Positions 34,203-44,178 of a DNA stretch of 64,000 nt are shown one piece after another. The DNA lies in the NCBI GenBank assembly GCA_963844055.1, contig CAWJMN010000001.1, forward strand, positions 1,178,001 to 1,242,000. Reading direction: 5' to 3'. A program made the translations under genes and the position numbers. Numbering within the stretch: position 1 is the stretch's first letter; each line of letters starts with the position of its first letter. This stretch comes from CAWJMN01 sp963844055 (GTDB lineage: Bacteria; Planctomycetota; Planctomycetia; Pirellulales; Pirellulaceae). The notes under the pieces were generated by a model. That model did no database searches, was not told the origin of the DNA, and saw nothing but the letters and a program-made list of their open reading frames with translations.

Positions 34203-37200
34203 ATGCCTCCATCGTCTTCATCACGATCCTTACCTCCAGAGACAGGGAGCTCCCTTGGGGCGAGCCATGTCCTCTCGGAGAAGGTCGTTGGAAGTGATGG
34301 CTCGATGGTCGATGTAGGTTTTCAAGGCCTTCCTCATGACCGAGCCGACGATCAAACCGTGGCTGGTGCAACGGCGAATATCGTTCAGCCATCGCCAGCA
34401 GTTGCTGGTGACTCAGCAAGTGGCGGTGCTGCCTCGGAAGATATTTCTGTTTTGCCAACCGACAAAACGGTGATCTCGCGTCGCGGTGCCTTTGATGAAT
34501 TTGCGGCATCGACACCGGTTACGCCTCAATCTTTGGGACAGTCGCTGATTGGCAAACGACTAGAGCACTATGAACTGGTAGAGTTCGTAGGCGGCGGTGG
34601 CATGGGGGCCGTGTTTCGGGCGATCGATACACGCCTTGGACGGACGGTCGCCGTCAAGGTTCTGTCACGTGATCAAAACGATGAAGAGACGATTCGCCGC
34701 TTTCGCAATGAAGCGCAAAGTGCAGCACGTTTAGACCACCCGCACATTGCCCGCGTTCACTACGTTGGTGAAGATGCCGGCTGGAACTATATTGTCTTTG
34801 AATTTATTGAGGGGATCAACCTTCGCGACTACATTTACGCTCATGGCGTACTGAGTGTTTCTGATGCACTGGGGTACACGCTCCAAGTTGCCGAAGCACT
34901 GCAGCATGCCGCCAGCCGCGATGTCGTTCATCGAGATATTAAGCCATCCAACATTCTGTTGATGAATGATGGGCAACTCAAAGTTGTGGATATGGGGCTT
35001 GCTCGGCTACATCAAGTCGAGACATCGTCCGAAGACCTAACGGCCAGCGGCGTAACGCTGGGGACGTTTGATTACATCTCGCCGGAACAAGCTCGGGATC
35101 CTCGTGTCGCAGATGTTCGGAGCGATATCTACTCTCTCGGTTGTACACTCTATTTCTGGCTGGCTGGACAACCGCCATTTCCTGAAGGGACGGCGCTTCA
35201 GAAGCTGTTGAAACACAACAGCGACCAGCCCCCAGATTTGCGTCAGTTCCGCGAAGATTTGCCGAGCGGAATGATTCAGCTGGTTTCCAAGATGCTGGCA
35301 AAGCGCCCGTCGCAGCGATTCCAAACTCCGGCAGAGCTAATTGCGGAAATCCATCGCATTGGTAATCAACTCGGTATTACAGCGCTGATTACTGCGCACT
35401 CGGGGGTGGCTGTTCAGCTTCCCAAGGCCCCTTGGTGGGAACGCGCACTCCCCTGGGTTGCCCCCTTTGCGGCCTTGGCTGTACTGCTGGGCTTTTTAGA
35501 AGTATTCATCAATCGACAGAACACGCCAACGGTTGTGGCATTACGGCCTCAAGTGACTGGCCCTGGCATTCGGACGCAGCCTGAAGGAATCAAGCCGGAT
35601 ACGACGGCGAAAGATGCCGCATCGCCAGTGACGGGAAGTGCCGGCGCTGGATCAAGCGGCACGCCAGGGGGATCTGAAAAGGGCCCGATGCTTGAAGAGG
35701 GGCAGGGAACCAAAGTTCCCGTGGACCGAGTATTGGCGAAGGGAAGCGAAAAGCCACCGATTGGCCCCATGATTGAAGTTTCGCCAGGGAGCGTGGATAG
35801 CAAGTCACCCATGGTTTCGCCCATGGTCTCTCCTGGCAACGCCAAAGATATGGCTGGAACCAATGCGGGTAATTCGCTGCCCACTGGAACGAATTTGGTT
35901 GGTCCTGACGAGGGAAGCAAAACAGGATTAACCAACGGCGATCCGACGAGAACGGAAAATGGTAGTGCGGCGAAAGTGGCAGCAGCATCGATCGGTGCGA
36001 GTCCCTTAACAGAAGCCACGGGCGCGGACTTGGCCCTGTCATCGGCGGGTTCATCACCACTTGGCCAGGGCACTTTGGCGATGCTTTCGGCGCCACCACT
36101 GAGCGGTGTTCTGACGGCCGAACGGTTGCCCGTTGCTCGCCTCGATTTGACAGACTCGCCCGTTGCAACCGGTGCAGAAGCTGGCCCGATCGCGGCCGCG
36201 AAGGTATCCAAGGTAATAGTGCTTCCTGCCGACCAGCCTGTTCGCAGTGAATGGGGGGCCGACGTTGAAGTGGTTCGCTCGCTGGGGCGTGCTTGTGTAA
36301 GAGCCCAAGAGTTGGGGCTGCCCGAGGTAGAGCTGGGTTTTACCGGCGTACTTCGTGAACGTCCATTCACTTTGTCATCGCCAAAGAACTTGGTCATTCG
36401 GGCCTCGGCCGGGATGCAGCCCACGATCCTGTTTAAGCCCGATCAAGAAATGCCTGGACAGCAGCACATGATCCGCTTGCTTGGCAGCAGTTCCGGGCGA
36501 GTGACGATGATGGGATTGCACCTTGTTCTCGACCTGCCAGAGCAAGGGGCCGGGGAGTGGTCACTGTTGTGGCTACAGCAATTGCAGTCGCTGCAGCTTG
36601 ATAGTTGCGTACTAACGATTCGTGAGGGAAGCAGCATGGCTTCCAGCAGCGGATTGAAGGCAGCTTTCATCACAATGGCGCCTAAGGCGTTTCCCGAAAT
36701 GATGACCACGATGATGGAAGAGGGGATGATGATGTCTTCCCCTTCCAGCGTCTCCCTCACCGGAACCATTGTACGTGGTGAAGGAGTGTTTTTACGGTTG
36801 CCCGAAGAGATGCCTGCAAAGATCTCCTGGAGGCACGGCCTGTTTATTAGCCCTCAGCGCTTGATTGACAATGAAGGGGCTGTGAAAAAGCCTAGCGACT
36901 TTGATGCGATTGAATTGGACCTCGATCATGTGACTGCGATTATGCCGCAGGGGCTCTATCGGGTGAAGCTGCGTCCGGGGGCTCCTTATCAGGTCAAGCT
37001 GGATATTCAATCCAACCACAGCATCCTTTACACCGGCCTGGATGCCTACCTGTTTGACTTTGTTGACTTGCCACTCAAGGACGATGTGAAGTTGTCCATG
37101 CGTGGCGAAGAGAACTGCTATCCGCGAACCAACCCGCATTACCTCCGCCTTTCGACAACCAAGGGAGAGACGCAAGTCTTTGACTTTGAAAACCGAAAAC

Positions 37201-37427
37201 GCTGGTCGGTTGAAAATCGCCCTCGGGTGGGGATCGCTTGGAAGAAGCCGCGGATCGATGACTTCTTTAGCGAAAATCGCCCGCATCAACTGGGGAAGCC
37301 GGACTTTGTGCTCGACCCTGACGCTCCTAATCAGGCTGGATTTGATCCGCTCAAATTGCCTGAGATCTTGCCGCTTTTGCCGCGAACCAACGGCGATCCG
37401 ATGACGGTAGGCGCAGGAATGCCCTAG
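34203..37427 (+). CDS. Transmembrane Ser/Thr protein kinase with large extracytoplasmic domain
   Basis: 1074 residues. N-terminal 115 residues are low-complexity. Kinase domain about 120-385: P-loop GGGGMGAVFRA (about 129), VAVKVL Lys, catalytic loop DVVHRDIKPSNILL (about 238-251), metal motif DMG instead of DFG (VVDMGLA, about 260), GTFDYISPEQA (about 285) and SDIYSLGCTLYFWLAGQ. One membrane helix at about 415-435 (LPWVAPFAALAVLLGFLEVF) is followed by a Gly/Ser/Pro/Thr linker (about 450-640). The C-terminal domain (about 660-1074) contains beta-helix-like repeats (FTLSSPKNLVIRAS, VTMMGLHLVLDL, LQLDSCVLTI) and a Met-rich loop near 822-845. Such kinases sense outside signals; ligand unknown. 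Confidence 0.92.
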   Translation: MPPSSSSRSLPPETGSSLGASHVLSEKVVGSDGSMVDVGFQGLPHDRADDQTVAGATANIVQPSPAVAGDSASGGAASEDISVLPTDKTVISRRGAFDEFAASTPVTPQSLGQSLIGKRLEHYELVEFVGGGGMGAVFRAIDTRLGRTVAVKVLSRDQNDEETIRRFRNEAQSAARLDHPHIARVHYVGEDAGWNYIVFEFIEGINLRDYIYAHGVLSVSDALGYTLQVAEALQHAASRDVVHRDIKPSNILLMNDGQLKVVDMGLARLHQVETSSEDLTASGVTLGTFDYISPEQARDPRVADVRSDIYSLGCTLYFWLAGQPPFPEGTALQKLLKHNSDQPPDLRQFREDLPSGMIQLVSKMLAKRPSQRFQTPAELIAEIHRIGNQLGITALITAHSGVAVQLPKAPWWERALPWVAPFAALAVLLGFLEVFINRQNTPTVVALRPQVTGPGIRTQPEGIKPDTTAKDAASPVTGSAGAGSSGTPGGSEKGPMLEEGQGTKVPVDRVLAKGSEKPPIGPMIEVSPGSVDSKSPMVSPMVSPGNAKDMAGTNAGNSLPTGTNLVGPDEGSKTGLTNGDPTRTENGSAAKVAAASIGASPLTEATGADLALSSAGSSPLGQGTLAMLSAPPLSGVLTAERLPVARLDLTDSPVATGAEAGPIAAAKVSKVIVLPADQPVRSEWGADVEVVRSLGRACVRAQELGLPEVELGFTGVLRERPFTLSSPKNLVIRASAGMQPTILFKPDQEMPGQQHMIRLLGSSSGRVTMMGLHLVLDLPEQGAGEWSLLWLQQLQSLQLDSCVLTIREGSSMASSSGLKAAFITMAPKAFPEMMTTMMEEGMMMSSPSSVSLTGTIVRGEGVFLRLPEEMPAKISWRHGLFISPQRLIDNEGAVKKPSDFDAIELDLDHVTAIMPQGLYRVKLRPGAPYQVKLDIQSNHSILYTGLDAYLFDFVDLPLKDDVKLSMRGEENCYPRTNPHYLRLSTTKGETQVFDFENRKRWSVENRPRVGIAWKKPRIDDFFSENRPHQLGKPDFVLDPDAPNQAGFDPLKLPEILPLLPRTNGDPMTVGAGMP

Positions 37428-37445
37428 AAGGGGCCAAATGCGCAT

Positions 37446-37468
37446 AAACCCTTTGTTCTTTTGGGTTT
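37446..37468 (+). terminator. Weak candidate terminator
   Basis: AAACCC and GGGTTT form a 6-bp stem with an 11-nt T-rich loop 19 bp after the kinase stop, followed by TC. Short stem; low confidence. Confidence 0.25.
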
Positions 37469-37567
37469 TCAGCCCCGTGCGAATTGCCATGATAGGGCAA
37501 CCTTCTTAAGATACGGCAGGTCTAAGTTTGAGCGCTTCACCCCGTCGGAAATAAGGCTGTCATCGTG

Positions 37568-39238
37568 ATGGATTGTGGGACAAAAAAAATGGGAAGAGTT
37601 GCCCGGCGAATGGAAACGCGGATGTCCGGGCTGGCGTGTGGTCTTCCTTGTTTTTTTTCAGCAACCGTTGGGCTGCTATTGTGTCTTGTTTTAGGCTGCG
37701 GCGGTAACAAAGGTGGCGGAACAGCGGCGCAGCAGGCAACGGTGATCTATGCCCAAGCGGAAGATCCCAAAACGCTCGATCCGATCAACACCGACATCGC
37801 TGAGGCGGTGCATGTTCTTACCAACCTGTTTGACACGCTTGTCACCTGCGATGAGACAACCACCGAAATTGTGCCGGCTCTTGCCGAGCGATGGGAAACC
37901 AGTGCGGACGGCCTGACGTGGACCTTTCACCTTCGGACGGGCGTCGTTTTTCATGATGATACGCCCTGTGATGCCTCGGCCGTCAAGGAATCGCTGGATC
38001 GATTGATTTTGAAGGAGCATCCATTAGTCTTTGATCCTGTGCGTCCGTATCAGGCCAGTTTTCAGGTCATTGAAAAGGTGGATGTGACGGACCCGCAAAC
38101 GGTGGTGCTGACGCTGCGCAATCCAAGTGCTGTATTGCTGGCGAACTTGGCGATGTTTCCTGCCAGCATCATTAGCCCAACGGCAGCAAAGAAGTACGGC
38201 AAAGATTTTGCTGAACATCCGGTTGGTACGGGGCCGTTTCAAATTCGAAAGTGGGATCGCGATCAACGCTTGGTCCTTTCGCGGTTTGATAAGCACTGGC
38301 GCGGCGCAGCAGCTTCCGAGAATGTGATCTTTGTCCCAGTGAAAGAGAATGCAACGCGGGTTCAGCGGTTGCGTCGTGGTGAAATCCACTTGGCGGATGG
38401 CTTGACGCCCATCGAGTACGACTCTCTTTCTAAAGAGCAAGGGATTTCGGTTCAAGAGATCCCGGGAATGAACGTCGCCTATCTGACAATGCAATCCACC
38501 AAGGCGCCGCTAGATGATCTGCGAGTCCGCGAGGCAATATGGCATGCCATCGATAAGCGGCAGCTCAACAAGGTAGTGTACAGTGACCACGCGGTTCCTG
38601 CGGTTTCCATGGTGCCGCCACCGATGTGGGGCTACAACGACAAATTGCAAGATCGTTCGTTTGACGTGACAATCGCCAAGCAAAAGCTGGCAGAGTACGC
38701 CGCTGAGAAGGGGCTGACGTTGCCGCTGAAACTTCAACTGTCGGTAATGAGCCAGGCCCGGGCCTACATGCCTGACCCCAAGTCGATGGCCGGGTTCATG
38801 AAGGACTCGATGCGAGAAGTGGGGATTGAGCTGGAGATCGTATTTCGTGATGTGAATCAGCACTTTGAGGCGTTAATGAAGGGGGAGCACCAGTTAGGCC
38901 TGGCAGGCTGGAACAGTGACAATAGTGATCCCGATAACTTTCTCTATACGCTGCTAGATTCTGCCAACATCAATGATCAGGGAAACAACCTTAGCCGCTA
39001 TCGCAGTGCGGAATTCGATGAATTGATGCGGCAAGGACAGAAGGAAATGGACCTGAACAAGCGGCTTGAAATTTACCTGGCCGCACAAGAACAAGTTTTC
39101 AAAGACGCACCGGTGGTGCCACTGGTGCATACCAAGTTGCGAGTGGCGCTTTCTTCCCGATTGGCTGGCTATCAGCTTCACACGACAGGCCTAGTTCGGC
39201 TGCGTAAGGCCCATTTGGAGGGAGCTGCCGCGAAGTGA
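37568..39238 (+). CDS. Peptide/nickel-type ABC transporter substrate-binding lipoprotein (SBP family 5)
   Basis: Solute receptor of a dipeptide/oligopeptide-type ABC importer. About 556 residues; the adjacent GTG at 37565 or a later ATG at 37610 may be used. Signal sequence FFSATVGLLLCLVLGC with lipobox LVLGC, then AQAEDPKTLDPINTDIAEA, ERWETSADGLTWTFHLRTGV and FHDDTPCDASAVKESLDRL, all typical of family 5 binding proteins, and HPVGTGPFQIRKWDRDQRLV. It overlaps the permease gene start by four bases (GTGA), so expression is coupled. Peptide is the default substrate for this family; oligosaccharides or metals are possible. Confidence 0.9.
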   Translation: MDCGTKKMGRVARRMETRMSGLACGLPCFFSATVGLLLCLVLGCGGNKGGGTAAQQATVIYAQAEDPKTLDPINTDIAEAVHVLTNLFDTLVTCDETTTEIVPALAERWETSADGLTWTFHLRTGVVFHDDTPCDASAVKESLDRLILKEHPLVFDPVRPYQASFQVIEKVDVTDPQTVVLTLRNPSAVLLANLAMFPASIISPTAAKKYGKDFAEHPVGTGPFQIRKWDRDQRLVLSRFDKHWRGAAASENVIFVPVKENATRVQRLRRGEIHLADGLTPIEYDSLSKEQGISVQEIPGMNVAYLTMQSTKAPLDDLRVREAIWHAIDKRQLNKVVYSDHAVPAVSMVPPPMWGYNDKLQDRSFDVTIAKQKLAEYAAEKGLTLPLKLQLSVMSQARAYMPDPKSMAGFMKDSMREVGIELEIVFRDVNQHFEALMKGEHQLGLAGWNSDNSDPDNFLYTLLDSANINDQGNNLSRYRSAEFDELMRQGQKEMDLNKRLEIYLAAQEQVFKDAPVVPLVHTKLRVALSSRLAGYQLHTTGLVRLRKAHLEGAAAK

Positions 39239-40239
39239 TAGGTTACTTGGTTCGCCGTATCGGCCAAGCCATTGCCACAATCTTTCTGGTTGTGACACTC
39301 GTGTTTGTAGCGGTGCGCGTGTTGCCTGGTAATCCATTGCTCGCAAGATTTGGTCAGCATCCAGATGCCGAGCAGATTGCCAAGTTGCGCCGGGATTACG
39401 GCTGGGACCAGCCCATCTATATTCAGCTTGGCCAGTTCTACCGGAAGGTTTTTACGCAGGGTGACCTGGGGATGTCGCTGGCCCGTAGTAACGTCAGTGT
39501 TTCGCGGGAACTTCGTGAACGAGTCCCTGCAACGGTTGAACTTGCCTTGGCCGCCATAGTGATCGCAGTTCCCTTGGGAGTTGTCGCAGGCTTGGTTGCC
39601 GCTGTCTTTCGAAACCGCTGGCCCGATCGAGTCGGCATGATGGGGGCACTGCTTGGCGTGAGTGTGCCCGTCTTCTTTTTAGGGATCTGTTTGCGGGAAC
39701 TCTTTCCTGGGATGCCAACGTCGCAGCGGCTTCCTCCCGAGGTGTTTGACTTTGAGCCGATCACTGGGCTTTATCTTTTTGATACGTTGCTACGTGGCAG
39801 GTGGGAATTGTGGCCGGTGGCCGCCAAGCACTTGGTCTTGCCGGCGTTGACCCTTTCGACGATTCCGATGGCGATCATCGCACGGATCACGCGTAGCAGT
39901 GTGCTGGATTGTTTGTCGGCCGACTTTGTTAGAACCGCAACCGCTAAAGGGGCTGGTCGCTGGCGAGTGGTCCTGCGTCATGTGCTTCCTTCGGCGGCGG
40001 TTCCAATCACCAATATCACAGGGCTACAGGTGGGAGCCTTGTTATCGGGGGCGGTACTGACAGAGACCGTTTTTGATTGGCCTGGCTTGGGGCAATACAT
40101 CACGACGAGTGTGCTTGGCGATAAGGACTATGTAGCGGCGCAAGGCGCGGCCATTGTCATCGCGGTGATGTTTGTGTCGCTTAATGTCATGCTAGATGTG
40201 ATCTATGTGTGGCTCGATCCTCGTATTCGGTTGGAATAG
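39235..40239 (+). CDS. ABC transporter permease, DppB/OppB type
   Basis: 334-residue inner-membrane permease. GTG start at 39235 overlaps the stop of the binding-protein gene. Helix 1 MIGYLVRRIGQAIATIFLVV, followed by the DppB signature VRVLPGNPLLARFG and DYGWDQPIYIQLGQFYRKVF, and the cytoplasmic EAA loop FVRTATAKGAGRWRVVLRHV that contacts the ATPase. Five or six helices are predicted. Forms a heterodimer with the next gene product. Confidence 0.92.
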   Translation: MIGYLVRRIGQAIATIFLVVTLVFVAVRVLPGNPLLARFGQHPDAEQIAKLRRDYGWDQPIYIQLGQFYRKVFTQGDLGMSLARSNVSVSRELRERVPATVELALAAIVIAVPLGVVAGLVAAVFRNRWPDRVGMMGALLGVSVPVFFLGICLRELFPGMPTSQRLPPEVFDFEPITGLYLFDTLLRGRWELWPVAAKHLVLPALTLSTIPMAIIARITRSSVLDCLSADFVRTATAKGAGRWRVVLRHVLPSAAVPITNITGLQVGALLSGAVLTETVFDWPGLGQYITTSVLGDKDYVAAQGAAIVIAVMFVSLNVMLDVIYVWLDPRIRLE

Positions 40240-40248
40240 GGATTCACC

Positions 40249-41115
40249 ATGGATGCACAACCGATTGCCCTCGTTGAAACTAGCAGTAAGCCGCGCGTTT
40301 GGCGTCGGTTACTGCGTAGTCGTTCGATATGTTGGGGCGGAGCCATCGTTGCCTTTCTTATGTTGATTGCGATTGGGGCTAGTTGGATCGCTCCCTATGG
40401 TGAGAATGATCTCGTTGGTGAATCACTTGAGGCGGCGTCATCGCAGCACTGGATGGGGACCGATACGCTTCGTAAAGATGTTTTGTCTCGCGTGATTTAT
40501 GGTTCGCGTTTGTCGCTATTGGCCGGTTGTTTTTCGATTGTGGTATCTGTGATGATTGGCGCCCCTTTGGGAGCAATCTCGGGATACTTTGGTGGTCGCA
40601 CCGATGCTCTGATCATGCGTACCATCGATGTTGCTTTGGCGTTTCCGAGTATTTTGCTAGCGCTGGTGATGACGGCCGTATGGCGACCTAGTTGGGAGAC
40701 CGTGATCCTTTCGGTGGGCCTAATCAATGTGCCCGTTTTTGCTCGTCAGTTGCGTGCCAGCGTGTTGACGATGGTGCAACTTGACTATGTGTTGGCGGCG
40801 CGGGCCATGGGGGCGAGTACGATACGCATTTTGTGTCGTGAGATTCTGCCCGGCCTCGCGGGGCCCCTGGTAGTGCTGGCCAGCCTAAGTATTGGCACGG
40901 CAATTCTGGAAGTGGCTGGCCTTTCCTTTTTGGGCATCGGCGGCGATCCGACGCAGCCCGAGTGGGGAACGATGTTGGCGCAGGCCAAAGGATATTGGAG
41001 TCGTAACGCTTGGTTTGCTTTGGGGCCAGGACTGGCGATTTCTTTGTCGGTGCTGGGATTCAATCTGTTAGGCGATGGTTTGCGCGACGTGCTTGATCCA
41101 CGTTCGGAAGAATAG
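40249..41115 (+). CDS. ABC transporter permease, DppC/OppC type
   Basis: 288 residues, starting 10 bp after dppB-type gene. N-terminal helix WGGAIVAFLMLIAIGASWIA, the DppC motif HWMGTDTLRKDVLSRVIYGS (about 63-82), and the EAA loop YVLAARAMGASTIRILCREI, then FLGIGGDPTQPEWGTML typical of this subunit. The two ATPase subunits (DppD/DppF type) do not follow; the next gene is a flavin reductase, so ATPases must come from another locus. Confidence 0.92.
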   Translation: MDAQPIALVETSSKPRVWRRLLRSRSICWGGAIVAFLMLIAIGASWIAPYGENDLVGESLEAASSQHWMGTDTLRKDVLSRVIYGSRLSLLAGCFSIVVSVMIGAPLGAISGYFGGRTDALIMRTIDVALAFPSILLALVMTAVWRPSWETVILSVGLINVPVFARQLRASVLTMVQLDYVLAARAMGASTIRILCREILPGLAGPLVVLASLSIGTAILEVAGLSFLGIGGDPTQPEWGTMLAQAKGYWSRNAWFALGPGLAISLSVLGFNLLGDGLRDVLDPRSEE

Positions 41116-41116
41116 C

Positions 41117-41156
41117 AGTGGCCGGACGCCACTAGCGTACTTGTGTCCAGTGACAC
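41117..41156 (+). terminator. Tandem hairpins after the dppC-type gene
   Basis: Two perfect stems lie next to each other: AGTGGC-CGGAC-GCCACT (41117-41133) and GTGTC-CAGT-GACAC (41143-41156). They begin 2 bp after the permease stop. There is no T-run, so they may stabilise the 3' end or assist termination. Confidence 0.35.
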
Positions 41157-41248
41157 GTTAGGTCGTCACGCAAAAACAAAATGGCAAATGCGTTAAGTGA
41201 TTAGTCGGTTAGAGCTTAGGTCGCCTGAAAAATGAGGATGGAAAATCC

Positions 41249-41839
41249 GTGAACCTTTCCCATGTGGATTCGCTCTTAAGGTTGGTGGACCGAGAAATGT
41301 GGGTAGTCACTGCGGCGCACGAGGGCCAACGTGCGGGGTTGACGGCAACCTGGGTTTCTCAGGCGTCGCTCGACGTTGAGCGGCCGACGATGCTGGTGGG
41401 GCTGGCGCCGAATCATGCGACAACCTCGGTGGTGTTGAAGTCGGGCTATTTTGGATTGCATTTGCTGGGGAAAGGGGAGTCGCATGTGGGGTACCAATTT
41501 GCTTCGAGCAGTTCTGCCAAGGTGGACAAGTTTGCTGGTTTTGAGGTAATGACAGGGGAACATGGCACACCCCGATTAAAGGGCTGTGTTGCATGGCTGG
41601 AGTGTCGAGTCATTGGAACAAACGACACCGGGGACCGCGTTTTTGTGTGGGGGGATGTCGTCGCGGGCGAGGGGGATGTTCAGGGCGAACCTTTGCGGCA
41701 AAGTGAGTTCTTCGCGGCACTTACGGAGCAAGAAAAGCAGGTTTTGCGAGCAGATCGTGCAAAAGACGTGGATTTGCAGCGTCCCTGGGGAGATGCTTGG
41801 CGAATGCAGTTGCAAGCCCAGCAGAAGGCTCGAAGCTAA
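41249..41839 (+). CDS. Flavin reductase-like (FMN-binding) domain protein
   Basis: 196 residues from GTG 41249. FMN-binding split-barrel fold: REMWVVTAAHEGQRAGLTATWVSQASLDVERPTMLVGLAPNH is the usual N-terminal pattern (about 15-57), then GYFGLHLLGKGESHVGYQFA and GCVAWLECRVIGTNDTGDRV with the strand/His region characteristic of flavin reductases. It probably reduces or binds FMN using NAD(P)H; the partner oxygenase is not in the window. Followed by hflX after 160 bp. Confidence 0.85.
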   Translation: MNLSHVDSLLRLVDREMWVVTAAHEGQRAGLTATWVSQASLDVERPTMLVGLAPNHATTSVVLKSGYFGLHLLGKGESHVGYQFASSSSAKVDKFAGFEVMTGEHGTPRLKGCVAWLECRVIGTNDTGDRVFVWGDVVAGEGDVQGEPLRQSEFFAALTEQEKQVLRADRAKDVDLQRPWGDAWRMQLQAQQKARS

Positions 41840-41998
41840 AGCTTGAATAAGGTTTGAGGCGGGGCCGAAGGCGGGCTGGGTGGGGACGAGCCATTGACCG
41901 GTATGTTAGAATAGTAGATGAGCGTTTGGCGGTTTGCTGCCCGGTTGTTTGGGCGCAATTGTCGAAGGTTAAGAACCATTTGAGGAGTGATATAGCGC

Positions 41999-43377
41999 GT
42001 GGAAGAACGAAAGCAAGGATCGGGCAAGGGGATTCAGTACGAGAAGGCTATTCTTGTGCGGGTCATTTTGGATAGCCAAGCAACAACAGAGGATCCCCTG
42101 GACGAGATCCGCGGCTTAGCGGAAACGGCAGGCGCCCGGATTGTTTCTGGTTTGATTCAACGGCGTGAGGCTCCTGATACGACGACCTATTTGGGTAAAG
42201 GGAAAGTTGCGGAACTGAAGGCACTTGTTGAACATCATGATGCAGACATCATTGTCTTTGACAATGAGCTGAATCCCGGGCAGACGCGTAACTTGGAAGA
42301 GGCGCTGCAGATCAAGGTGCTGGATCGCACCGAGTTGATCTTGGATATCTTTGCAACGCATGCCCAAACCTATGAGTCTCGGCTGGCGGTGGAACTCGCC
42401 CAGCTCGAATACTCGTTGCCACGATTGAAGCGGATGTGGACGCACCTTTCCCGTATCAAAATGGGCATTGGTATGCGTGGTCCTGGCGAAAAACAGTTGG
42501 AAGTGGATCGCCGCTTGGTAGAGACCCGCATCCATGAGTTGAAGACTGAAATCTCGCAAATTGAAAAGCGCAAGAGCGCCTGGTTGCATCGCGTGGCGAT
42601 CGGATGACGGTGTCGCTGGTTGGGTATACCAACGCTGGCAAGAGCACGCTGATGAATCGGCTGACCAATGCCGGCGTACTTGCTCAAGACAAGCTGTTTG
42701 CAACGCTGGATACACGTACCCGACGCTGGCACTTGCCAAGTTGGGGGCCCGTACTACTTAGCGATACGGTAGGTTTCATTCGGGAACTCCCTCACTCGTT
42801 GATTGCAAGCTTTAAAGCAACGTTAGAAGAGGCACGACAGGCCGATTTGCTTTTGCATATTGCCGATGCCTCAAGTCCGGTTGCCTTGCAGCAAATCAGC
42901 GCTGTTTCCGATGTGCTGCGCGAAATTGGCATTGATGAGAAGGATGCTTTGTTGATCCTCAACAAGGTGGATCAAGTGAAAGATCCTGCGGATCTGCATC
43001 AGCTACTTTCGCGTTATCCTTCGGCAGTGCAAATTAGCGCAAAGACGGGCGAAGGAATTGATCGGTTTTATGCGGCCGTAAGTGCAGCCCTCAGCCGATC
43101 CTTTGCAGATATTGATGCGGATTTGCATGTTGGGGATGGAAAGCTGTTAGCGTATTTGGCTGCGCATGGCGAGATTCTCAGTCGCCATTATCACAGTGAA
43201 GACCGCGTGCTGGTGCATGTTAGGTTGCCAGAGCGACATGTGGGGCCGATTCAGGACTTGCCAAACGTTTCGATTAAGCCTCACGTTTATGCACCTGGAG
43301 AGCCCGGGTTTGCCAGCGTTACGGTTTCTGAGAATGCTTCCGGTCCGGCAGTGGCAGGGATTGAAGAGGTCGCTTAG
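41999..43377 (+). CDS. hflX: Ribosome-associated GTPase HflX (one frameshift)
   Basis: GTPase that binds 50S/70S ribosomes and splits stalled ribosomes. GTG start 41999 after GAGGAG. N-terminal HflX domain: VSGLIQRREAPDTTTYLGKG, DNELNPGQTRNLEEAL, DRTELILDIFATHAQTYESR and the family signature GMRGPGEKQLEVDRR. At about 42574 the frame fails after KRK; adding one G restores ERLVASRGDRMTVSLVG and the G domain follows: G1 GYTNAGKSTLMN, G3 DTVGF, G4 NKVD, G5 SAKTGEG. Restored length about 460 residues. The missing base is in a GG pair, consistent with an undercall. The following SDR gene starts 2 bp after the stop. Confidence 0.92.
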
Positions 43378-43379
43378 CG

Positions 43380-44159
43380 ATGGCCCGACGTCAAACCGAA
43401 GGACTGCGGGTGATCGTAACGGGGGCATCCAGTGGTATTGGACGCGAATTGGTGCTACAGCTAGTTGCCCAAGGCGCTTCGGTGGTGGCACTTGCCCGAC
43501 GTGCAGAACGTCTGGCAGAGCTTGCGGCCAAGGCAAGTGCTCCTGATCGGCTGGCCACGGTTTGTGGTGATATTACTCAGGCGGGCACTCGGTCGGAGGC
43601 AATATCAGTTGCCATTAGCCGATTTGGTGGTCTAGATGCCATCATTAACAATGCGGGTGTGGGAGCCGTTGGACCTTTTATAGAGTCCAGCAGCGAAACC
43701 CTTCGTCAGGTAATGGAAACCAACTTCTTTGCGCCGGTCGAACTGATTCGTGCGGCCTTGGAGCCTCTAAAAAAGGGGCGAACGCCGATCATTGTGAACA
43801 TGAGTTCGGTGCTTGGGCATCGGGCGGTTCCCAAAAAGTCCGAGTACTGTGCAAGTAAGTTTGCACTTCACGGATTTAGCGACGCCCTTCGCGCCGAATT
43901 GCGAAACGAGGGAATCGACTTGCTGCTCGTTAGCCCCAGTACCACGCACAGCGAGTTTTTTGATGCGGCGCTAGGTGACGGCCAATCGGGCAAAGGCAAG
44001 TACGGTGGTATGCCGGCAGAAAAAGTAGCACGCCGCACCATTCGGGCGATGTGCTTGGGAAGGCACGAGACGATTCTCTCGGTGGGTGGCACGCTGCTCG
44101 TGTGGATTGACCGACTCTGCCCGCCACTTGCGAATCGCTTAGTGGCTTGGTTTGGATAA
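43380..44159 (+). CDS. Short-chain dehydrogenase/reductase (classical SDR)
   Basis: 259-residue NAD(P)-dependent oxidoreductase. Cofactor motif TGASSGIG (about 14-21), the following Arg suggests NADP preference, NNAG at about 89, catalytic Ser in NMSSVLGHR (about 140) and YCASK (Tyr about 156, Lys 160). The substrate is unknown. It is translationally close to hflX (2 bp gap) and is probably the last gene of the plus-strand run. Confidence 0.9.
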   Translation: MARRQTEGLRVIVTGASSGIGRELVLQLVAQGASVVALARRAERLAELAAKASAPDRLATVCGDITQAGTRSEAISVAISRFGGLDAIINNAGVGAVGPFIESSSETLRQVMETNFFAPVELIRAALEPLKKGRTPIIVNMSSVLGHRAVPKKSEYCASKFALHGFSDALRAELRNEGIDLLLVSPSTTHSEFFDAALGDGQSGKGKYGGMPAEKVARRTIRAMCLGRHETILSVGGTLLVWIDRLCPPLANRLVAWFG

Positions 44160-44178
44160 GTCGTCAAAGTCCGGCGTT

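Noticed and set aside
35590..36424. Long minus-strand frames inside the Ser/Thr kinase gene
   Set aside because: Antisense to the Gly/Ser/Pro-rich linker, where low-complexity sequence produces open frames on both strands.
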